Shown here: positions 27,300-36,606 of the stretch, piece by piece
How positions within the stretch are numbered: position 1 is the stretch's first letter
Layout: each line of letters begins with the position of its first letter
From: Albibacterium profundi
GTDB lineage: Bacteria > Bacteroidota > Bacteroidia > Sphingobacteriales > Sphingobacteriaceae
Length of the DNA: 64,000 bases
Assembly: GCF_042159835.1 (NCBI RefSeq)
Contig: NZ_JBBVGT010000002.1
Location: 1,674,001-1,738,000 of the forward strand
Reading direction: 5' to 3'
Program-made: the position numbers and the translations under genes
Notes under the pieces: model-generated
Database searches by the model: none
The model's input: only the letters and a program-made list of their open reading frames with translations
What the model was told of the DNA's origin: nothing

Positions 27300-28826
27300 A
27301 TGAACAGAATAATAAAATATATTACAATAAGCTTCTTAAGCATCAGCATGGTATCATGCGACTCTTTTTTAAATGTCGACGTCCCCGATAATTTGATCCA
27401 TGAGGAGTTTTGGTCGAATAAAGATCAAGTTGATGCAGCACTAAACGGGCTTTATACTTCACTTCATAATAATCTGGAGCGGTTTCATGCGTGGGGCGAC
27501 GTTCGTTCTAGTCTGTATAAGCCAGGAAGTAATTTTAGCAGCTCCTATAGGCAGTTTTTGTCACACGATATTTATCCGGAGAATCACTTGGTTTCATGGT
27601 CTCCTGTATATATATCAATAACTTGGATCAACTCATTTTTGAAAAATGCACCTTCAACCTTGGAACGTGATGATACGTTTAAAGATAGTGATCTTCAGAT
27701 TATGATGGGCGAGGCGCGTGCCTTGCGGGCATTAAACTATTTCTATTTGGTTCGTGCATTTAAAGAAGTTCCCATTGTCGACACACCCTATGAATCAGAT
27801 ACGCAGGAAATAAATACGGCTGCTTCATCTGAAGAAGATGTGCTGGATTTTATTGAAGCAGACCTGGCAGTCGCACTGGAAAAAACAGCAGAAAGTTTTG
27901 ATAATGTCAATCTCCAATATGGTAGGTTTACCAAGAATGCCGTTCGTGCATTATGGGCTGATGTCAAGTTATGGAGAAATCAATATCAGGAGGTTCTGGA
28001 CTTAACAGAACGTTTAGATCAACAATACAAAAATTCGATGGTTGCGCCTCTTGATTGGTTTACCATTTTCAATCCGGGCAATTCGAGCGAAAGTATATTC
28101 GAATACCAATACGTTCAAACCGGCTTAGGGTCTCCGCTGTATAACTGGTTTTCGCAAGGTCAACGTGGTGATGCAAGATTCCTCGCCAATATTACCAATA
28201 TTAGTGTTAATGCGGGTGAGCTACTATATCCTCCAATAGATGATAAGCATTTCAGCGCTGACACGATCCGTTTAAAGAATTTTTCAGCATTTATGTTAGA
28301 TCCAAGGTTTGAAACGTCTAATGGAACTGGATATGAAGTTTATAAGTTTACGGGTCAGACTGCGTATCAGTTAAGCTATAGACCAGCAGGAAGCCGGAAT
28401 GCCAATTATATTTTCTATCGCTACCGCGAAATATTGTTTATGCAAGCTGAAGCACTAGCGATGTTAGGTAGATATTCGGAAGCTGAAAGCCGCATTAATA
28501 TCATTCGTGAACACACTGATCTGCCACAGATAGAAGCCGGCGGTCTTAGTGATGGCGTTGATTTTATGAACTTCCTTCTCATGGAGCGGGAGTTTGAGTT
28601 AGGCTTTGAAGGGAAAGAGTGGTTTGCAGCGGTACGTGTTAGCCGTCGTTCAGGATATGAGAATATCTTAATAGAAAAGGCATCAAACAACAGTGCTCTT
28701 GGAGATTCGTATCAAGTTATTCGTGCCAGACTACTTGAGCCAGAAGCTTGGTTCTTGCCGTACCACGAGACAGAGATCGAAACGAATCAGATGTTGGAGC
28801 AGAAAGATTATTATAAGAATAAGTAA
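27300..28826 (+). CDS. SusD/RagB-family glycan-binding lipoprotein (operon A, first copy)
   Basis: 508 residues, lipoprotein signal (SMVSC, C20) followed by DSFLNVDVPDN, the usual SusD start. The TPR-rich body includes MMGEARALRALNYFYLVRAF (about 137-156) and the C-terminal ERE-FELGFEGKEWFA block (about 430-445), both family signatures. It acts as the lid over its SusC partner at the outer membrane. Cargo inferred from context: sialylated glycans. It has 10- and 15-base gaps to its neighbours. Confidence 0.95.
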   Translation: MNRIIKYITISFLSISMVSCDSFLNVDVPDNLIHEEFWSNKDQVDAALNGLYTSLHNNLERFHAWGDVRSSLYKPGSNFSSSYRQFLSHDIYPENHLVSWSPVYISITWINSFLKNAPSTLERDDTFKDSDLQIMMGEARALRALNYFYLVRAFKEVPIVDTPYESDTQEINTAASSEEDVLDFIEADLAVALEKTAESFDNVNLQYGRFTKNAVRALWADVKLWRNQYQEVLDLTERLDQQYKNSMVAPLDWFTIFNPGNSSESIFEYQYVQTGLGSPLYNWFSQGQRGDARFLANITNISVNAGELLYPPIDDKHFSADTIRLKNFSAFMLDPRFETSNGTGYEVYKFTGQTAYQLSYRPAGSRNANYIFYRYREILFMQAEALAMLGRYSEAESRINIIREHTDLPQIEAGGLSDGVDFMNFLLMEREFELGFEGKEWFAAVRVSRRSGYENILIEKASNNSALGDSYQVIRARLLEPEAWFLPYHETEIETNQMLEQKDYYKNK

Positions 28827-28841
28827 GTAATAACCATAAAT

Positions 28842-30272
28842 ATGAAATATAGGATATTGTTTTTAGGGCTTATAATAGCCTTGGCTGGATGTGAGAAACA
28901 ATTCTCGGATGCTCGATATAACTCTGATGATGAACTTCAGATTATCGATTATATAGAAAGTCGTGAGGATCTCAGTACTTTTCTAGAATTGGTGGAGTAT
29001 ACGAACCAACGGAGTTTGTTGAAAACTGCAGGTGCTTACACATTATTCGCTCCCACTAACAGTGCGTTTGAGAATTTATTTAAGACCTTGGCCATTGATG
29101 GTAAGCGCATTTCGTCAATCAAAGATGCTGAGCCCACGTTTTGGTTAGAATACTTTCGATATCATTTGCTTGATGCTAAGATAAACACAAACGTATTTAC
29201 CCATGGCCCATTACCCGAACCGACGCTCTTTCAAGATAAGTTTCTTATCGCCGACATCAGTAATTCCTATACGGCTATTAGTCTGAATAACAACGCCGTG
29301 ATAAAAGAATATAATATTAATCTAAACAATGGTTTTGTAAATATTATCGATCAAGTTTTGGTACCGCCCACACAGTCCATTCACGATTTGCTGAGTCAAT
29401 CTGGTAGGTACACTACAATGCTTTCGGTTTTTGAAGAAACTGATTTGGTCCACTACCTAAAAGATAGCCTTATTACATTATTAATTGAGTCAGACGAGGC
29501 ACTCGAAGAAAGTAATTTTAAGAGAAATGAGATAGAAAACCTGAAGGAGTGGGCGTCGTATCATATTATTCCAGATTCTGGTTACTATCTAAATCTGTTG
29601 ACTGCCCAGCGCTTTTACCCGTTATATGATAAAGAGTCGCTTGGATTTAGCGTAGATGAATTTGGACAATACAGCGTGAACAGTACTGTCAAATTTGATC
29701 AGACTAGCGGATATGGAATCGATCGAGTGGCTAGCAATGGTATCTTTCATACTCTCGCCGAGAAACTTGAAATTACAGAATCAGTTCCAGCGGTTATACG
29801 TTTAAATTTATATCCGCCTGGAAGTAATCACGGAAAACAGAATGTGTTTGCAAGCCCGCCTGCACGTATCTTACTCAATACGGGAACCCGTAGTTATCAT
29901 CAAAATAAAGAGTTTAAGATTGTACAATTTAATGCAACACAGGTCGGCGATTACTTTTGGACGACCGTACCAGATGTTCCCTCTGGGAAATATAGAATCA
30001 GAGTAATGCACCGCGTGGGCGGGACTAGGGGGAAGTTCTTGACGATTTATAATGATGAGATTGTTGGGGAAAACATAAACATGGCGGTTAGGGACGGTAT
30101 TTTCGAGGAATATGATTATTATGGTTTTAACTATGCGGGAGATATTGAAGTAGAAGAGAGAGGCGACGTTCAGCTCTATTTTGCTTTCACAGATTTCGGT
30201 TCAAACAAAAACCCGAGCTACTGTTGCGATCTGTTGCTAGATATGATTGAACTTATACCAATTAACGAATAA
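28842..30272 (+). CDS. FAS1 (fasciclin) lipoprotein with C-terminal beta-sandwich
   Basis: 476 residues, lipoprotein signal (ALAGC, C17). A first FAS1 domain spans about 30-172 (YTLFAPTNSAFENLF, GFVNIIDQVLVPP) and a second, more divergent one about 175-310 (GIDRVASNGIFHTLAEKLEI). Residues about 315-476 form a predicted beta-rich domain of the kind often appended to Bacteroidota FAS1 proteins (DUF5108-like or galactose-binding-like), which could bind carbohydrate. It separates the two SusCD pairs of operon A, and may be the surface accessory protein of the first pair (SusE/F position). Confidence 0.85.
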   Translation: MKYRILFLGLIIALAGCEKQFSDARYNSDDELQIIDYIESREDLSTFLELVEYTNQRSLLKTAGAYTLFAPTNSAFENLFKTLAIDGKRISSIKDAEPTFWLEYFRYHLLDAKINTNVFTHGPLPEPTLFQDKFLIADISNSYTAISLNNNAVIKEYNINLNNGFVNIIDQVLVPPTQSIHDLLSQSGRYTTMLSVFEETDLVHYLKDSLITLLIESDEALEESNFKRNEIENLKEWASYHIIPDSGYYLNLLTAQRFYPLYDKESLGFSVDEFGQYSVNSTVKFDQTSGYGIDRVASNGIFHTLAEKLEITESVPAVIRLNLYPPGSNHGKQNVFASPPARILLNTGTRSYHQNKEFKIVQFNATQVGDYFWTTVPDVPSGKYRIRVMHRVGGTRGKFLTIYNDEIVGENINMAVRDGIFEEYDYYGFNYAGDIEVEERGDVQLYFAFTDFGSNKNPSYCCDLLLDMIELIPINE

Positions 30273-30283
30273 AAAACCTAATT

Positions 30284-33094
30284 ATGAATTGCAAGACAAT
30301 TTGTGTAAGAAACCTTATATATATCCTGATCACTCTATTTTGTGGTTTAAGTACGCGTCTTTATGCCCAGGAGGGTGAGCAGCAAGACGAGCCTGGTATA
30401 GTTGACTCAGTACTGCTCCAAAAACCAGACTCCATTATCCTTCATCTCAAAGAGCAATCATCTTCATTGACTGCTTTAGGAGCACTACGCGGTAATCCCA
30501 AATTATATGTTGCCGAAAATGGAAATATAGGAACCCCCTCGCAAGCGATCATTCGCGGTGTAAGTTCTATTAATCTACCCGCCTCTATACAGGTTTATGT
30601 AGACGGTATACCCCTGCGCTATTCGCGGTCGCTACCATCTTTTTTGTCCAATTATGACCCTGATCGGTTAATTTTTCTGAATCCGCAAGACATCGCAAAT
30701 GTTCATGTCATCGGTGGGGCAAATGACTATCCCATATTAGGTGGCCGGGGCGCCAACGGAGCGGTCTATCTGGAAACAGAGCGTGGAGAATTTGGTGGTA
30801 CAAAGTTGGATGTATCCGTTAACCATGGTTTTAGTCAATACGACTATACTATTCCGAGATTTGGTTCTGAAGCATTGAAAGCCTATTTATGGGAGCGCAT
30901 GGCCGCTGACGGACTAAGTTATGACGAGCGCAGCGCACATCCGATTTTTGATCCAAATGCGGCTGAGACAAACAATGAAACCGACTGGCTGAAAGATATT
31001 CGGCAAACTGGAACATATAAAGACTACCATGTAAAATTAAAAGGAGGGGATGGAGATGCCAATTATCTGTTCTCTTTAGGGTATACCGATAAGGACGGAA
31101 CCATCAAGAACAATGAAATGCAGCGCGTAGGCCTACGTTTTAATTTGGATTACCGACTTTCTCAGAAAATAGAAATCGTGAACAATCTTTCCTATACCAA
31201 CAGCTGGGGCAGATTTTCAGAATATGGCAGCAACTATTCCATACATCCGATTTATGTGGCGGCAGCGAAGGCTCCTTTCTTTTCGCCGAATTATTATGAC
31301 CAAGAAGGAGTGCGGACCGGACTTATGGCCGGTGTCGATACGTTAGGATTTAGCAATCCGAATGCACTGGTTAATAATATGGAAAACTCTAATCGATATA
31401 ACCGGATCGACGGACTTATGGGGTTGCGGTGGAATCTGGCAGACGATTGGAAACTGACGGCTAATCTTTCTGTTAACTACACCAATTTAATCGAACGCCA
31501 GTATAGACCAGCGTTGGGAATTGCACCAGATGAATACCGTATCCGGCAGAACGCTGAACGCAGTTCAAGTGAATTTGGTTTAATCGGAGATGTTAAAGCC
31601 GTTAAAACAGGTGACCTGACTGATCAGATAGCCTACAAGGCTTCCTTAATGGCGAGCATCGATACCTACGAAGAAAAATCAATGTATGGTCGCAAGGTGA
31701 ATGCCGGTACAGACGATTATGAAACCTTAAAACAAGGAATTGTTGATAGTGCGTCAAATACAAAATTCAAATCAAACTTAATGACCTTCATCGCTCAAGG
31801 CGAGTTGAAATTATCGAACAGAGCTTATCTGTCGGCTTTCGTCAATTTACAGGGGACATCTAATTTTGGAAGTCAGGGTAGATGGAACGTATATCCGGGA
31901 GCCACGGTTTCGGTAAACCTTCTCGAAGAAAACCAACCAACCGCCTGGGCAATTGATGTAGCTTATTCACGGACCGGAAATCACGACTTACGTGGCTTTT
32001 ACCACTATAATTTATATTACCCGGTTAATTATTTCGGATATGGAGGGGCTTACTTCGGCAATGCAAAAAATGAAAATATCAGGCCGGAAAAAACAGATAC
32101 CTATGAAGCGGGTTCTACACTATCCTTGTTGAATAATCGAATCTCCCTTCGCGCAGGGTATTATTATAAGCAGACAAATGATTTAATTACTTATCGCTCG
32201 GCTCCCAATGAACTAGGGCTGGGCGTTTCCGTAGAAAACAGCGGATCGGTTATCAATCAGGGAATTGAAGTCTCCTTAATAAGCAAGTTGATTCAGAAAA
32301 AAGATTTGCGTTGGGATCTGAATGTAAACGTATCAACATTGAAAAATTCGGTAGAATCTTTAGCTAATGGTTCTATCGAACGCACATTCGGAAATGTAAC
32401 CGGTATTGCCATGGAAGGTGAATCTATCGGATCGTTCTATGGATATAAGATATCAGGCGTTTTCGAATCTGATGAGGCGGTTAATCTGATGAAAGCCGAC
32501 GGCACACCATATATGGCGGGTGACTATATCGTAGAAGATGTGAATAACGATCAGAAGATCAATGCGCTTGACAGGCAAGTTATCGGATCGCCGTTACCAA
32601 CACTTTTTGGTAATTTATTTACACAATTAAGTTATAAGGAACTGGGGCTGTCCGCTCAGCTTAGTTTTGCTTCTGGTCAGGATATCTACAATCGTTTCGA
32701 TCAGCAGATGCATAGTATGAAAGACTATGCCAATCAGAATCCGGACGTATCACAGCGATGGAAATCGTCTACAGAAACCGGAAACGGACTAAGCCGCGCT
32801 GCACTTGACGATCCTTCAAACAATACAGCAGCATCAGATCTTTGGATCGAGGATGGTAGTTACCTCAAGTTGAAAAGCCTGACGGTGCATTACGATATTG
32901 CAAAGATAACCGGATCAAAAGCTTTTAAGAATATCAAACTCTACGCTACCGCTGAGAACCTATGGACACTTACTGACTATTCCGGTTTTGATCCTGAGAT
33001 CAGCAATTTTACTGATCCTTTACTCCGCAACATCGATTTTGGTGCGCCACCACTGGGCCGAACCTATATTTTTGGAGTCAAAGCAACATTTTAA
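30284..33094 (+). CDS. SusC-type TonB-linked transporter lacking the N-terminal regulatory domain (operon A, second copy)
   Basis: 936 residues, signal peptide (hydrophobic 10-23, ending LYAQ). After a short linker the plug domain starts almost directly (IIRGVSSINLP, YVDGIP, GGRGANGAVYLETERG), so the carboxypeptidase-regulatory-like domain present in the other SusC copies here is missing and no typical TonB box is visible. The barrel ends FGVKATF. The partner SusD follows 24 bases later. It presumably imports glycans as a second receptor of operon A; how it couples to TonB is unclear. Confidence 0.92.
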   Translation: MNCKTICVRNLIYILITLFCGLSTRLYAQEGEQQDEPGIVDSVLLQKPDSIILHLKEQSSSLTALGALRGNPKLYVAENGNIGTPSQAIIRGVSSINLPASIQVYVDGIPLRYSRSLPSFLSNYDPDRLIFLNPQDIANVHVIGGANDYPILGGRGANGAVYLETERGEFGGTKLDVSVNHGFSQYDYTIPRFGSEALKAYLWERMAADGLSYDERSAHPIFDPNAAETNNETDWLKDIRQTGTYKDYHVKLKGGDGDANYLFSLGYTDKDGTIKNNEMQRVGLRFNLDYRLSQKIEIVNNLSYTNSWGRFSEYGSNYSIHPIYVAAAKAPFFSPNYYDQEGVRTGLMAGVDTLGFSNPNALVNNMENSNRYNRIDGLMGLRWNLADDWKLTANLSVNYTNLIERQYRPALGIAPDEYRIRQNAERSSSEFGLIGDVKAVKTGDLTDQIAYKASLMASIDTYEEKSMYGRKVNAGTDDYETLKQGIVDSASNTKFKSNLMTFIAQGELKLSNRAYLSAFVNLQGTSNFGSQGRWNVYPGATVSVNLLEENQPTAWAIDVAYSRTGNHDLRGFYHYNLYYPVNYFGYGGAYFGNAKNENIRPEKTDTYEAGSTLSLLNNRISLRAGYYYKQTNDLITYRSAPNELGLGVSVENSGSVINQGIEVSLISKLIQKKDLRWDLNVNVSTLKNSVESLANGSIERTFGNVTGIAMEGESIGSFYGYKISGVFESDEAVNLMKADGTPYMAGDYIVEDVNNDQKINALDRQVIGSPLPTLFGNLFTQLSYKELGLSAQLSFASGQDIYNRFDQQMHSMKDYANQNPDVSQRWKSSTETGNGLSRAALDDPSNNTAASDLWIEDGSYLKLKSLTVHYDIAKITGSKAFKNIKLYATAENLWTLTDYSGFDPEISNFTDPLLRNIDFGAPPLGRTYIFGVKATF

Positions 33095-33118
33095 CGGTGA
33101 TTTAAGAATCTAACTATC

Positions 33119-34657
33119 ATGAAGAGAATAACAAAATATAGCATATGGAGTGTAGCTTTACTCGCTACATCACTTGCTTCCTGTGGTGATTTCTTTGATG
33201 TAAAGCCCTATGACGCTGTCGTTGAAGATGAATTTTATCAAAATCAGGAAGACTTAAATGCAGCAGCTTTTGCAATGTATGAACCCCTGAGCAAAGATGT
33301 TCATAAGTTTTTATTGTGGGGTGATGCTCGTGCAGATATGGTCACTGCCGGACAAAAAGAGCCTGAGCCGTACATCAACGAGTTTGTGATTAATAATATC
33401 AGTGTTCAAAATCCGTATACCGATTACAGCAGTATCTATAAGACGATAGCACGCGCAAACCGACAAATGGAAAAAGTCGAACACGTATTTGCGATCGATA
33501 ATAAGCTGGATGACCGTGATGCTAAAGCCTATTATGCCGAGGCGCTCCTGCTAAGGGCTATCTGCTATTATTATCTGGTTAGGACTTTCGATGAATTTCC
33601 GCTGATCTTGTCAGATCATGCTGAAAATATTACCTATACCGATGTAAACGGGGAACTTGTAAGTCGCGCCACGAATAAATTGACATCTTCTGAAATCCGA
33701 GGCTTACTCAATTACCCTGAAACGAAACAAGAAGTTTGGCTGCAAATCTATAACGATGCTTTATCCGTGATGGGATTATTGCCGCTTAACTATCAATGGA
33801 ACAGGAATAGCTTGCCGGCAAACGAACGCTACGGTCGGGTTTCACAGCCTTTAGCGGCAACCTTTGCTGCCGAAGTGGCGATCTGGTTGGGAGAATATCA
33901 AACCGCATCTGCGTTTTGTAATTCTCCGATCTCCAATAATAACCATTCGCTGGGTACGTCCGGTGGCTGGCCTAATCAGTTTACTGCATCTACTGCTAGT
34001 CAGCATTCTATGTTTCTACTTGGATATCGCTATGACAATAGTTTTGAAACCAATCGCTTGCAGGAATTCACATCGCACAGGCGTGAAGACGGCGGGAAAT
34101 ATTACCTGAAACCTGTATCACAGACCATCAGTAAGATATTCAGCTATGAGCCAACTGATGTGCGCACTACCTTTAGTTACAAAACCTTCGGGAAGGACAC
34201 CGTAATCTGGAAATACATCGGTTTAGACAATGTTAGCAGTATGCGGAGTGCCTATCAGGGGAACGCCAGTTGGCATGTATACCGTAGCGCGGATGCCTAT
34301 CTGCTAAAAGCCCTGGCCGATTTGCTTTTAGATGATTATTCATCGGCATTTAACTTTATAAACAATATACGGACAGCAAGAGGTTTAGAAGAATATGAGC
34401 CAGAGGAAATAGACTATACCAATAAAGAAATGATGATGGAAATGATATTCAGAGAGCGTGCCCGTGAATTTGCGTTTGAAGGCAAGCGCTGGTACGATCT
34501 GATGCTCTATTCAAAATTATCAGGCGAAAATAAACTCGCAGAAATTGTCTCATCGAAATACTATGGAGAGATGAGGCAACAGGTAAAGCAAAAGCTGCAG
34601 ACAGAAAGCAACTGGTATATTCCGGTGGATCCAACACTTTGGAACAACGTTAACTAA
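33119..34657 (+). CDS. SusD/RagB-family glycan-binding lipoprotein (operon A, second copy)
   Basis: 512 residues, lipoprotein signal (SLASC, C22), then GDFFDVKPYDAVVEDEFYQ as in SusD. The family block YYAEALLLRAICYYYLVRTFDEFP lies near 138-161, and the C-terminal EMIFRERAREFAFEGKRWYDLM near 440-461. It partners the short SusC just upstream. The two SusD copies of operon A are clearly divergent, so the pair probably recognises different glycans rather than being a recent duplicate. Confidence 0.95.
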   Translation: MKRITKYSIWSVALLATSLASCGDFFDVKPYDAVVEDEFYQNQEDLNAAAFAMYEPLSKDVHKFLLWGDARADMVTAGQKEPEPYINEFVINNISVQNPYTDYSSIYKTIARANRQMEKVEHVFAIDNKLDDRDAKAYYAEALLLRAICYYYLVRTFDEFPLILSDHAENITYTDVNGELVSRATNKLTSSEIRGLLNYPETKQEVWLQIYNDALSVMGLLPLNYQWNRNSLPANERYGRVSQPLAATFAAEVAIWLGEYQTASAFCNSPISNNNHSLGTSGGWPNQFTASTASQHSMFLLGYRYDNSFETNRLQEFTSHRREDGGKYYLKPVSQTISKIFSYEPTDVRTTFSYKTFGKDTVIWKYIGLDNVSSMRSAYQGNASWHVYRSADAYLLKALADLLLDDYSSAFNFINNIRTARGLEEYEPEEIDYTNKEMMMEMIFRERAREFAFEGKRWYDLMLYSKLSGENKLAEIVSSKYYGEMRQQVKQKLQTESNWYIPVDPTLWNNVN

Positions 34658-34687
34658 AACAACGATCGCATTATAAAGAATTATATT

Positions 34688-36586
34688 ATGAAAAAAATCA
34701 TTCCTCTTTTGTATCAATTTTTATTTACAATGCTTTTGTTGCAAACTGGATGTTATAAAGAACAACATTTTGATTTTCCAGGTCCTTTTGATGAAGACAT
34801 CAAATTGCCGGATACCCTGCCTTTCCCTTTTGATGAAAGCAGGCAAGCGGGTATCTGGCTTATGAAAGATGGAATACCGGAACACGATAAAGTGTTGTTC
34901 AAAGGATATACTGACTACAAGGCAATGCACGATACCGTGTCTTGGATATTGGAACCAAATGGTGTTCGTTTACGGCCGCATCGTAATTTTTATCCCTTAA
35001 GTAATGCGGATCATTTAGGAGGTGACCCGAACAGCTACCAGCGAAACTGGGTTGTTTCTAAATATTTTGTTCCTGTAGGTACTGGGAAAAGCTTTTATAT
35101 GTATTTTAAAGCTACTGTGGGCACGTTTAGTGGTACTGCGGCAGGTCTGGTTCTCGGAAGGAGTTGGGAAAACGGAAGAGAGTTTATATTTGGCTTTGAC
35201 GGTTATTCGGCCATAGCACCTATGTTTTTCGTTGATTTGTACGAACGTACCTTTAGTGTCAGTCCGGACAATGGATGGCCCACAGTAAACGAGGTAATCA
35301 CACCGGGTGTACCTGCAGAATTCGAAGTGGTGATCCATGAAAACCTCTTTTATGTAAAAGTGAATGGTGTATTGTGTTTTCAGTTTAAATTGCCTCATCA
35401 AGGTATGTATTTCTTTACACCCACGATTCGTCCATGGCGTAACTTCCTGACCATGTATGATTTTTATATTGAAGCACCCGAAGCCTATACTGTAGATTAC
35501 GCGTTTTACCATACCGAATTTGATTATAACCGCTTCCAGCATCCTTCTTTGGCGCTAGCGGACAACGATGAAGTGCTTCTTTTTGCTGAAGGACGTAAAG
35601 ATTATACTACGGCGCAGGAACGAATCGATCAGACGGTGAAGCCCGTGGGGAATACAGATATTGTCTTGCGCCGATCGACTGATGGCGGAAACACATGGAA
35701 TGATCAGGTTCAGGTGATTGCGGGTGAGGGATCGAATGAAACCTTTGCCTATCCTCAAGTTGTAAAAGCGGCCGATGGAACATTAATCTTACATTATAGC
35801 AAAGTGGTTAGCGCCGCAGGTGTTAACGGATCTTCCTACAATACGAGTGAACAACGTGTATATCAGGTAAGTTCTACCGATAACGGCACTACCTGGTCGT
35901 CGCCACAAGATATTACCAATGTATTAAAGCCTGCTGACGGCGGAATGCAACATGCGTCCGGTCATGGGATTGTTTTAGAGCAAGAGGTGAATAAGGGCCG
36001 TTTGTTAATGCCGGTAAATTATGGGACTAATCAGGTTCGCGTTGCCTATTCAGATGATAAAGGCAATAGCTGGCAATTAGGAGGCGCGATAAGCGGTACG
36101 AATAATCTGCGCTACGGCTCGGTGGTCGAACTTGAAGACGGGCGCCTGATGATGTTGCTTTCGCATACCAATGTTAACCCGAGAAGTAAAGTAGTAAGTT
36201 ATAGTGAAGACGGTGGGGTTACTTGGTCTTCCACAACGGGTTATTCGGAAGGAATTACCACTTTTGATTACGGACATATGTTTCCTAGTGTTTTAACAAA
36301 AGATGCTAACGGTAAATTGATGTATGTGGCACCAACGGGAAGAGAGACGGATGCACAGGCCTTTAATAGCCCGGCATACGCTCATACACCTGTATTGTTT
36401 ACCAGTCAGGACAATGGAGCATCATTTTCATCGGCCGGTAATTTATTTACCAAACAAACCTACAATACCTATGTAACACCTACAGGTTTAATGGATGCGG
36501 TAGTATTGTCAAATGGAAAACTCCTTATCGCTACAGAAGGCGGAGTAGAAACTCCGTTTGAAGGGATTGTAGTATATCAGAAATAA
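34688..36586 (+). CDS. Sialidase-like propeller lipoprotein with N-terminal lectin-like domain, apparently lacking catalytic residues
   Basis: 632 residues, lipoprotein signal (LLQTGC, C22). Residues about 55-270 form a beta-rich domain resembling concanavalin/LamG sandwiches. Residues about 275-632 are a six-bladed sialidase-type propeller with Asp-box repeats (STDGGNTW, STDNGTTW, SDDKGNSW, SEDGGVTW, SQDNGASF). Compared with the sialidases at 57422 and 54697, key residues differ: the RIP motif reads RFQHPSL, the acid/base Asp before GDID is Pro (KPVGNTD), LRANS becomes LSHTN, the third Arg is not found, and AYSDL becomes GLMDA. Only the Glu of the VVEL block remains. It probably does not cleave sialic acid. 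It may be a sialoglycan-binding lipoprotein or an enzyme of another specificity. Confidence 0.85.
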   Translation: MKKIIPLLYQFLFTMLLLQTGCYKEQHFDFPGPFDEDIKLPDTLPFPFDESRQAGIWLMKDGIPEHDKVLFKGYTDYKAMHDTVSWILEPNGVRLRPHRNFYPLSNADHLGGDPNSYQRNWVVSKYFVPVGTGKSFYMYFKATVGTFSGTAAGLVLGRSWENGREFIFGFDGYSAIAPMFFVDLYERTFSVSPDNGWPTVNEVITPGVPAEFEVVIHENLFYVKVNGVLCFQFKLPHQGMYFFTPTIRPWRNFLTMYDFYIEAPEAYTVDYAFYHTEFDYNRFQHPSLALADNDEVLLFAEGRKDYTTAQERIDQTVKPVGNTDIVLRRSTDGGNTWNDQVQVIAGEGSNETFAYPQVVKAADGTLILHYSKVVSAAGVNGSSYNTSEQRVYQVSSTDNGTTWSSPQDITNVLKPADGGMQHASGHGIVLEQEVNKGRLLMPVNYGTNQVRVAYSDDKGNSWQLGGAISGTNNLRYGSVVELEDGRLMMLLSHTNVNPRSKVVSYSEDGGVTWSSTTGYSEGITTFDYGHMFPSVLTKDANGKLMYVAPTGRETDAQAFNSPAYAHTPVLFTSQDNGASFSSAGNLFTKQTYNTYVTPTGLMDAVVLSNGKLLIATEGGVETPFEGIVVYQK

Positions 36587-36606
36587 CACATTTAAAGATT
36601 AAAGTA

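Noticed and set aside
35015..35542. 175-codon antisense frame inside the sialidase-like gene
   Set aside because: Shadow of the plus-strand coding sequence, with no family features.
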